NCBI GenBank assembly: GCA_030836155.1
Contig: JAURQI010000041.1
Location: forward strand, 1 to 32,807
Direction of reading: 5' to 3'
Origin: Crocinitomix sp.
GTDB taxonomy: Bacteria > Bacteroidota > Bacteroidia > Flavobacteriales_D > Crocinitomicaceae
DNA length: 32,807 nucleotides
In this document: positions 28,085-32,807 of the stretch, in pieces
Layout of the letters: each line of letters starts with the position of its first letter
How positions within the stretch are numbered: position 1 is the stretch's first letter
The notes under the pieces: generated by a model
What the model was told of the DNA's origin: nothing
Database searches by the model: none
The model's input: only the letters and a program-made list of their open reading frames with translations
Translations under genes and position numbers: made by a program

Positions 28085-28687
28085 TTAATCTAAAATTGTA
28101 CGAAAAGTCAGGTTAACTCTTGGTTTTTCGACCTTTTTTCTTTTAGGTAATTGATGTTGCCAATTGTCTTGCGTCTGTCCTGCCATGATCAATAAACTAC
28201 CATGTCCTAACTGAAGTGATTTTTTCTCTTTGGTCTCTATATGCCTAAATTGGAAGTCTCGAATTGCTCCAAAACTCACGGATGCAATGGGTGCATTTTT
28301 TTTTAATATACGCTCGTTATCCCGGTGCCATCCCATAGATTCATTGCCATGATGGTAATAATTCAAAAGGCAAGAATTATAGTTAGTTTGAGTCAGTTCC
28401 TCAATCATTTCCTTAATTTCTAATAATTCTTTTGTCCATAGGAGTGCAGTTTTTTCACTACCCGCATAACTGTAAATGTACGGTTTGTCGCCATACCAAG
28501 AGACTTTCCTTCCAGTAATATGCGTCTTCCCGAAAATCTTAACTTCATCATTTTTCCACTGAATAGATTCAGTCAATTTTTTCATTAGGTCGTTCGCCTG
28601 GATCTGGTTAAACACTTGGCCATAGTAATACACTTCCCCATCTTGTGGAAGTATATTAACTGTTGAATCATAAGGAAACAATGACAT
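28085..28687 (-). CDS. AlkB-family 2-oxoglutarate/Fe(II) dioxygenase
   Basis: AlkB proteins repair alkylated DNA or RNA bases by oxidative demethylation. In this 200-residue protein the iron ligands are visible as H121 and D123 in GWHRDNE, and H178 in NWQHQLPK. The 2-oxoglutarate-binding arginines appear as R190 and R196 in PRVNLTFRTI. The nucleotide-recognition lid lies around 45-80 (KIFGKTHITGRKVSWYGD with PYIYSYAG). It is closest in look to the ALKBH2/3-like bacterial branch. It stands alone and is preceded by the upstream module at 28774-28872. Confidence 0.9.
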   Translation of the reverse strand: MSLFPYDSTVNILPQDGEVYYYGQVFNQIQANDLMKKLTESIQWKNDEVKIFGKTHITGRKVSWYGDKPYIYSYAGSEKTALLWTKELLEIKEMIEELTQTNYNSCLLNYYHHGNESMGWHRDNERILKKNAPIASVSFGAIRDFQFRHIETKEKKSLQLGHGSLLIMAGQTQDNWQHQLPKRKKVEKPRVNLTFRTILD

Positions 28688-29043
28688 ATTAGGATGATGA
28701 ATAAATGAAATACAAATCTACAAAGAGATCTTCACGGAAAATAATTTAGTCTGATCAAACTGTGGTACTTCAACTAAATTAACTAAAATAATTATTTAGC
28801 TATAGTTTAGAAAAAAAGATAAGCTTAAGCGTCACCGTTTTCCAAAATCAACCATTTTTAAGGTTGTTTATTTCAATTGGCCATTTGCCTTGAACTACAG
28901 ATCTGAAGAACACAGTTAACTAAGAACAGTTACATAATCATAAAGGCTAAGTACTCTATAAAAGACGATCCTGAAATTCTTATTAACGTACTGCTTTGTT
29001 CGACGAGCTTAAATGAGACTCTTTACTTGATTAATCTGATTTA
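28688..29043. other. Intergenic region with upstream module copy A
   Basis: No gene is visible in these 356 bases. It holds copy A of a repeated upstream module (28774-28872) on the AlkB side. Next to the DUF6884-like stop there is an inverted repeat GATTAAT/ATTAATC (29029-29049) without a T run. Confidence 0.6.
28774..28872 (-). repeat. Upstream module copy A (AlkB gene)
   Basis: This segment shares a 25-base block (28774-28798) and, 68 bases along, CCAAAATCAACCATTT (28842-28857) with copy C at 31548-31646, in the same order and at nearly the same spacing. The first block contains, on the minus strand, a near -7 box (TAATTTAG), 86 bases upstream of the AlkB ATG. Confidence 0.5.
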
Positions 29044-29439
29044 TTAATCGTTATAATGCGATTCTTCCAAGGTTAAAATTATTCCAGCCTTATTACAAGC
29101 CTTCTTTATGCATGAATGATAAGCGGCAAGATTATTATCGTTTTCTAATTTATTGGAAAAGAAAACCAGCTCTCTAATTCCTAATTCTTTGAGTTGATTT
29201 GTTACTAATTTCGAATGCCTTTCAACTTCTTCATCTTTAAGTAAATGATCGTAATAGGTAATTTTGTGCTGAGTCGAGATTAACCCGTACTTACCCGAGA
29301 GTATGAACATTTGAATATTGTTGACTTGTGCTTCTTTATGAACGCTCGAAATTCGATTACTTTTATAAAGTTTGATTGCAGAGATGCTTTTGTTTGTGTA
29401 ATTTTTATCGGCAGAACAGTATGTACAATAAACTAACAT
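29044..29439 (-). CDS. DUF6884-like protein
   Basis: The 131-residue protein has CSADKNYTNKSISAIKLYKS near 8-27 and MFILSGKYGLISTQHKITYYDHLLKDEE near 44-71. This C-S-x-x-K...A-x-x-L-Y...LS-x-K-Y-G-L...Y-D pattern is that of DUF6884, a small family distantly like YaaA, whose members occur sporadically and sometimes near mobile or defence genes. Biochemical role unknown. It is isolated, with a partial copy of the upstream module at 29541-29577. Confidence 0.65.
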   Translation of the reverse strand: MLVYCTYCSADKNYTNKSISAIKLYKSNRISSVHKEAQVNNIQMFILSGKYGLISTQHKITYYDHLLKDEEVERHSKLVTNQLKELGIRELVFFSNKLENDNNLAAYHSCIKKACNKAGIILTLEESHYND

Positions 29440-29540
29440 AAGGCATTATGTTGCGTAATGGTTAAAACAGCACAGAATACTTCTCAACTATGAATTCATA
29501 TGAACTTTTACTCAGAATATTATTTAACATTAAAATCATA

Positions 29541-29577
29541 GTTCTGTCGCTTCCAATTTAACCAAAATAATTTTTTT
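29541..29577 (-). repeat. Upstream module copy B, partial
   Basis: The block at 29553-29577 matches copies A and C (AATTTAACCAAAATAATT in common with C), and its left flank TTCTGTCGCTTC is close to copy C's TTCTTTCGCCTC. The second half of the module is missing. It lies 113 bases upstream of the DUF6884-like ATG. Confidence 0.45.
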
Positions 29578-29637
29578 GCCTGATGCAATTGTTCAAATGA
29601 ATTTACACTTTCTTATAGGAGGGCGAAAAAATCTAAT

Positions 29638-31503
29638 CTATTGTTTAATCAGTTGAACAGACCTATTTCTATTTTCAGATGTGATTTCAACAAAATATAT
29701 TCCATCTGCAAATTCGGTAAAATCGATTTGAACCTTATTAAACCCTTTATTACAGCTAAGCAATTTGCCATCATTGTTAAAAAGGCAGTACTCAAATGCC
29801 CCTTCAAGTGAAATTGTAATTATGGATGCAGTCGGATTAGGATAAACAGTAAGTTCGGAGGTTTGGTCGTCTTCAATATTCAACAGAGAATTTACCGTTA
29901 CGGTATCGGTTACAATACAACTTGCCTCATCTTCTACAATCACAATATAGGTTCCTCCTGAAATGCCAATTAAGTCTTCATTATCATCAAAGTCTCCTGT
30001 TTCATCATTGTCCCAATCAAAACTATATGCTGGAGTTCCTCCTGAAATGGTTATGTCAATGGATCCATCTTCTCCGAATAGTTCAGGAATAACAGTAGTT
30101 GATGAGATTGCAGGATTATCATTTACTATAATTTCTATTGAGGCAGTATCTTCACACCCATTATCATCTGTTCCAATCACTGTATAAAGATATTCCCCTA
30201 CTTCAGGACTAAATGCTGCGCCATCAACGACGCCTTCGTCCCATTCATAAGTTATAGCTCCTTCACCTGTTAGTGTTAACTCTTCACCATGGCATAATGC
30301 TGTGTCAGAACTAATTATTTCTATATCCGGTATGTCGTAAACAACGATATCTATCGAATCTGTAATTTCACAGCCGTTGTCATCTGTCCCTATTACTGTA
30401 TAAACATGTTCACCTAACTCTGGAACAAACGCTTCACCGTCAACGACGTCTTCATCCCAAACATACGTTACCGCACCTTCACCTGTTAATGTTAATTCTT
30501 CACCATGGCATAATGCTGTGTCAGAACTAGTGATCTCTAAATCCGGCAAGTCGTAAACAACGATCTCTATTGAATCTGCGCTTTCACAACCACTATCGTC
30601 AGTACCAATTACCGTATAAACGAATTCGCCAACCTCAGGAATAAATGCTTCGCCATCAATCACGCCGCCATCCCATTCATAAGTAACAACTTCTTCACCT
30701 GTTAGTGTAAGGGCTTCACCATAACATAATATTGTATCCGACCCTGTGGCCGTAACTAATGGTGAAGCATTGGATAGTTGTAATATTTCACATTCTGTTA
30801 ATACGCGATCCCAAATTCCAATGTCATCTAATTTACCATCAAATCCCTTCCAGGATGGAGCAGTATATACGTTGTTTCCGTTTTGTGAGGATTGCTTCCC
30901 AAAGCAAAAGATTTTACTTTCTGTAAACACATTTAATGATGTTGGAGATGATTCAAAAACTAAAATGCCGTCATTATAAAATTTAAAAACCGAGGAATTA
31001 TAGGTTACGGTTAGATTATGCCAAAAATTATTGATTGGCGACGGAATATCAGTATAAGTGTGAAATGCCAAGCAATGTCCCTGGACTTCATATTTCCCAG
31101 AGCCTGCGTCAGGGTTATTAAAATTCATATTGAATGACTGGCCACAACTATTTCCACCATATCCAATAGCTTGAGTTACAGTGCCACTTTCCAAATCATT
31201 TGCATAATACCAAAATGAAATGGTTCTTGATGTGTTACCATCAGGGAAACTTGAACAATCTCCTGTAATGACGTCGGAATCTGTATAAGTGCCGCTAAAC
31301 TCATATGCACTATTTGAATTACCATCCCTATCTTCGGTTAGCATTGGTCCAATAACAAGTCCATCATTTCCATTCCCAGATTCATCATCAGCATTTCCAT
31401 TAAATGGCCACCAACCAACAAGCCCATCTAGCGGAACATAGGAGGGAATTTGACAAAAGAGACCTGAAGTCAAAAAAACAGATAAGAATAGTAGTGATTT
31501 CAT
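29638..31503 (-). CDS. Secreted T9SS cargo: LamG, repeats, SprB-like, sorting domain
   Basis: I place the start at 31503, which gives a signal peptide (MKSLLFLSVFLTSGLFCQ) and 621 residues; an upstream in-frame ATG adds 40 residues lacking signal character. A LamG/concanavalin-like domain spans about 27-245 (GLVGWWPFNGNADDESGNGNDG). Three 72-residue Ig/PKD-like repeats (about 252-467) each run SSDTALCHGEELTLTG...YTVIGTDDNGC. A SprB-like repeat follows (about 470-545, GEDGSIDITISGGTPAYSFDW), then a type IX sorting domain (about 555-621, VYPNPTASIITISLEG). It is exported through the type IX system to the surface, probably for adhesion or carbohydrate binding. Confidence 0.88.
   Translation of the reverse strand: MKSLLFLSVFLTSGLFCQIPSYVPLDGLVGWWPFNGNADDESGNGNDGLVIGPMLTEDRDGNSNSAYEFSGTYTDSDVITGDCSSFPDGNTSRTISFWYYANDLESGTVTQAIGYGGNSCGQSFNMNFNNPDAGSGKYEVQGHCLAFHTYTDIPSPINNFWHNLTVTYNSSVFKFYNDGILVFESSPTSLNVFTESKIFCFGKQSSQNGNNVYTAPSWKGFDGKLDDIGIWDRVLTECEILQLSNASPLVTATGSDTILCYGEALTLTGEEVVTYEWDGGVIDGEAFIPEVGEFVYTVIGTDDSGCESADSIEIVVYDLPDLEITSSDTALCHGEELTLTGEGAVTYVWDEDVVDGEAFVPELGEHVYTVIGTDDNGCEITDSIDIVVYDIPDIEIISSDTALCHGEELTLTGEGAITYEWDEGVVDGAAFSPEVGEYLYTVIGTDDNGCEDTASIEIIVNDNPAISSTTVIPELFGEDGSIDITISGGTPAYSFDWDNDETGDFDDNEDLIGISGGTYIVIVEDEASCIVTDTVTVNSLLNIEDDQTSELTVYPNPTASIITISLEGAFEYCLFNNDGKLLSCNKGFNKVQIDFTEFADGIYFVEITSENRNRSVQLIKQ
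30103..30750 (-). repeat. Three tandem 216-bp coding repeats
   Basis: Units at 30535-30750, 30319-30534 and 30103-30318, each 72 codons. The period is exactly 216; for example, the identical 33-base stretch at 30281-30313 recurs at 30497-30529. High nucleotide identity suggests recent duplication or conversion. Confidence 0.85.
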
Positions 31504-31547
31504 AATTGTGGAGCATTTTCTGATGTGATATAAAGTTTCTTTCGCCT

Positions 31548-31646
31548 CAAATTTAACCAAAATAATTCTTTTACTATTCATAGATGAAAAGATATGATAA
31601 AGACGGTTGTTTCCCAAAATCAATCATTTAAAGTTGGTTGTCTTAA
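31548..31646 (-). repeat. Upstream module copy C (T9SS protein gene)
   Basis: It contains an exact minus-strand -7 box (TAAATTTG, 31548-31555) 44 bases upstream of the ATG at 31503, then the AAAATAATT block, then CCAAAATCAATCATTT at 31614-31629. The same blocks occur in copy A. It is most likely the promoter and upstream control region of the T9SS gene. Confidence 0.5.
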
Positions 31647-31839
31647 GTTAGGTCTTTGTTTAAGTTATGGAGATTTAGACGAGGTGATGGAAATAAATGG
31701 TGTAAAAATAGTTTCAACAATCATGAAAATACTGAAGGTTTTAGGGGATATTTTCACCCAATGCGACATGTAAAAATGATTACGTAGCTATTTTTAAAAG
31801 TTTTTTAAACGCTTCTCTTTCTTTTCAGGAAAAATCATT
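31647..31839. other. Intergenic region without recognised gene
   Basis: Between the upstream module and the tRNA promoter. A 28-codon ATG frame (31687-31773) is present, but nothing supports it as a gene. Confidence 0.5.
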
Positions 31840-31847
31840 TATATTTG
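31840..31847 (+). promoter_or_regulatory. tRNA promoter -7 box (TATATTTG)
   Basis: TATATTTG followed by CACCCGC is typical of Bacteroidota stable-RNA promoters. The leader that follows can form two hairpins (about 31861-31884 and 31885-31900, TTTTGC/GCAAAA) before the broken tRNA copy. Confidence 0.65.
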
Positions 31848-31901
31848 CACCCGCATTATGAAACCCTTTTTCACTTATGAAAGGTTTTGCTGTAGCAAAA
31901 A

Positions 31902-31968
31902 GGCGAGGTAGCTCAGTTGGTTAGAGCGCGGGATTCATATCAGTCTCAGACTGACGGGAGTTCAAAAA
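31902..31968 (+). pseudogene. Broken tRNA(CAU) copy
   Basis: The first 38 bases match the intact downstream tRNA except for one base (GGCGAGG vs GGCGTGG). After TTCATA in the anticodon loop, a 15-base perfect palindrome TCAGTCTCAGACTGA (31940-31954) replaces the anticodon 3' arm and variable loop. Then CGGGAGTTCAAA matches again, and the T-arm 3' half, acceptor 3' strand and CCA are missing. It cannot fold as a tRNA. Confidence 0.75.
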
Positions 31969-32009
31969 AGTTGCTAGAGTGCAACACATAGAAAGTATTG
32001 AAAGCATTT

Positions 32010-32086
32010 GGCGTGGTAGCTCAGTTGGTTAGAGCGCGGGATTCATAACCCCGAGGTCGGGAGTTCAAATCTCCCTCACGCCACCA
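32010..32086 (+). tRNA. tRNA with CAU anticodon (Met elongator or Ile2)
   Basis: This 77-base gene has an acceptor of 7 pairs (one G-T), D-arm GCTC/GAGC, anticodon CAT at 32044-32046 in loop TTCATAA, T-arm GGGAG/CTCCC and an encoded CCA. G1 pairs with C72, so it is not initiator tRNA. CAU can mean elongator Met or, after lysidine modification, Ile (AUA); I lean to Met. There is one A-C mismatch at the base of the anticodon stem. Confidence 0.93.
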
Positions 32087-32106
32087 TAAGGTATCTCAAT
32101 ACCAGT

Positions 32107-32140
32107 AAGGGTTTCAGGGTTTTTTCTGAAACCTTTTTTT
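32107..32140 (+). terminator. Terminator of the tRNA transcript
   Basis: AAGGGTTTCAG pairs with CTGAAACCTTT (one G-T) around an 8-base loop, followed by more T residues, 20 bases after the tRNA. Confidence 0.85.
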
Positions 32141-32156
32141 ATTATGTCAATTCTCT

Positions 32157-32192
32157 TGTGCTAGGAACTGTGCTAGGTCTTGTGCTAGGAAT
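32157..32192 (+). repeat. Three tandem 12-bp direct repeats
   Basis: TGTGCTAGG occurs at 32157, 32169 and 32181, exactly 12 bases apart, with variable triplets AAC, TCT and AAT between. It lies just past the tRNA terminator and beside a recombinase remnant, as arm-type integrase sites do. Confidence 0.75.
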
Positions 32193-32221
32193 TTCCTCGA
32201 TTTAGGGTTTTAAAAACACAA

Positions 32222-32248
32222 AAAAGACCCTCGATTTGAAGGTCTTTT
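32222..32248. terminator. Terminator-like hairpin
   Basis: AAAAGACC (32222-32229) and GGTCTTTT (32241-32248) form an 8-bp stem with an 11-base loop and A/T flanks. It could end leftward transcription from the recombinase fragment. Confidence 0.6.
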
Positions 32249-32271
32249 CTCTGAGAGTTTAAGATTCAGGT

Positions 32272-32472
32272 TTATCCCAAGAACCTTAGGTTTGTTTTGA
32301 TTTTTTCTTGAGTATTCAATGTTTGTTTATCCACATAGTGGTCTCGTAAAACTTTATCTGTGGAATGATCTGTTACCAATCGAGTATCTTCCTTTACAAT
32401 TTCATAAAGTTTCGTTATATGTGTCTTTCTGGGTTCTGTCGCATTAATTATTTTTCGACGATTTTTCATCAA
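32272..32472 (-). pseudogene. Tyrosine recombinase C-terminal fragment, 5' end replaced
   Basis: The frame encodes 66 residues. From EPRKTH onward, RKTHITKLYEIVKEDTRLV then TDHSTDKVLRDHYVDKQ resembles the end of a tyrosine recombinase: the box II Arg-Lys-Thr-His, the (G)HS motif, here DHS, and the HY that fits the catalytic Tyr region. The catalytic N-terminal part is missing. The first 12 or so residues (MMKNRRKIINAT) are encoded by the end of the 151-bp element, so the frame is a chance chimera. The family call is by eye. Confidence 0.5.
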
Positions 32473-32582
32473 ATTCCTTGAATGTTCAAAAAGTTAACTC
32501 ACATTATTTCAACGGTTTATGGTTTTTCATTTTGTGTGAATTAGGCTTCAAATAGTGATTTTTTAATTAATGCGACAGAACC
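32432..32582. mobile_element. 151-bp element with perfect 19-bp terminal inverted repeats
   Basis: GGTTCTGTCGCATTAATTA (32432-32450) and its exact reverse complement (32564-32582) bound 113 bases of A/T-rich sequence with no transposase. The GGTTCTGTyGCA tip resembles IS6-family ends such as IS257. No 8-bp target duplication is seen (TCTTTCTG left, TATATGTT right), so one flank has probably been deleted. It is a MITE or an internally deleted IS. Confidence 0.7.
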
Positions 32583-32642
32583 TATATGTTTCAATTATAG
32601 TGATTTGGATTAAAAAAAAGAATTCGAATCAAAAAGTTATAA

Positions 32643-32807
32643 TCAATTGTCTTTTAACCCAGATGATATGAATGGAAGCAGCAAGTAACAAATTAATGTA
32701 CCATATAAGCCAATGCCAATACCTATCGAAACCCCGGAAATCGAAGAATAATCTAAAATCATGCTAACTGCTGACGAGACATTCTCAAAACCTCCAGCCA
32801 TATCAAT
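32643..32807 (-). CDS. Partial membrane protein, C-terminal end
   Basis: A frame enters from the right edge and ends at 32643 after 54 residues. It reads IDMAGGFENVSSAVSMILDY, then a glycine/isoleucine-rich hydrophobic segment (GVSIGIGIGLYGTLICYLLLPFI) and a polar end (SSGLKDN). The start lies outside the window. It looks like the last span of a membrane protein; function unknown. Confidence 0.55.
   Translation of the reverse strand: MDMAGGFENVSSAVSMILDYSSISGVSIGIGIGLYGTLICYLLLPFISSGLKDN

Noticed and set aside
29541-29550. GTTCTGTCGC as another IS6-like end
   Set aside because: Ten matching bases only, and the same place aligns better with the upstream module of copy C.
31504-31623. 40-residue N-terminal extension of the T9SS protein
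   Set aside because: It lacks signal character and overlaps the promoter module; the start at 31503 gives a clean signal peptide.
31687-31773. 28-codon ORF between T9SS gene and tRNA
   Set aside because: No start context, conserved feature or neighbour supports it.
32157-32192. CRISPR array
   Set aside because: Repeats of 9 bases with 3-base gaps are far too short and there are no cas genes.

Overview
The window looks like a chromosomal segment from a member of the Bacteroidota, most likely a marine or freshwater Flavobacteriales bacterium. The evidence is the promoter style (many -7 boxes of the form TAnnTTTG), A+T-rich DNA, a type IX secretion (T9SS) cargo protein with a C-terminal sorting domain and SprB-like repeat, a bacillithiol gene (bshB1), an Mpl-type murein ligase, a PagL-like lipid A enzyme, DUF4199, and an HU-like/SPOR fusion protein. 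No species assignment is attempted.

Positions 1-13,600 hold mostly housekeeping genes. These are membrane and lipoprotein genes on the minus strand, a pagL-like gene divergent from mazG, the methylmalonyl-CoA mutase pair mutA-mutB, a secreted protein, a leftward operon (GT87-like glycosyltransferase, STM3941-like protein, bshB1, bioA), and a rightward operon (yfgM-like, ribH, small membrane protein). Positions 13,700-23,600 continue with pyrG, yidC, a fatty-acid desaturase preceded by an overlapping small leader ORF, two small membrane proteins, mpl on the minus strand, an MBL-fold hydrolase and the HU-like/SPOR protein.

Positions 23,600-28,100 form a signalling island. It contains a 124-residue fragment equivalent to the N-terminus of a CcoI-type copper ATPase, a PAS-PAS histidine kinase, a response regulator in which a receiver is fused to a CRP/FNR-like effector half, and a convergent operon of a small membrane protein and a tandem universal stress protein. 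A near-perfect CRP-type palindrome lies upstream of the stress operon, and the regulator's recognition helix keeps the Glu and Arg that read GTGA half-sites in CRP. A redox or oxygen-response module is a reasonable inference.

Positions 28,100-32,807 look accessory. AlkB, a DUF6884-like protein and a large T9SS adhesin-like protein each stand alone, and all three are preceded by related upstream sequence. A tRNA(CAU) gene follows, preceded by a broken copy of itself. It is followed by three 12-bp tandem repeats, the C-terminal scrap of a probable tyrosine recombinase, and a 151-bp element with perfect 19-bp terminal inverted repeats resembling IS6-family ends. This reads as a decayed integration site. 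Both window edges cut through genes. I found no clear new defence or biosynthetic system; the best leads are the REC-CRP regulon, the repeated upstream module, the desaturase leader and the decayed tRNA-linked element.
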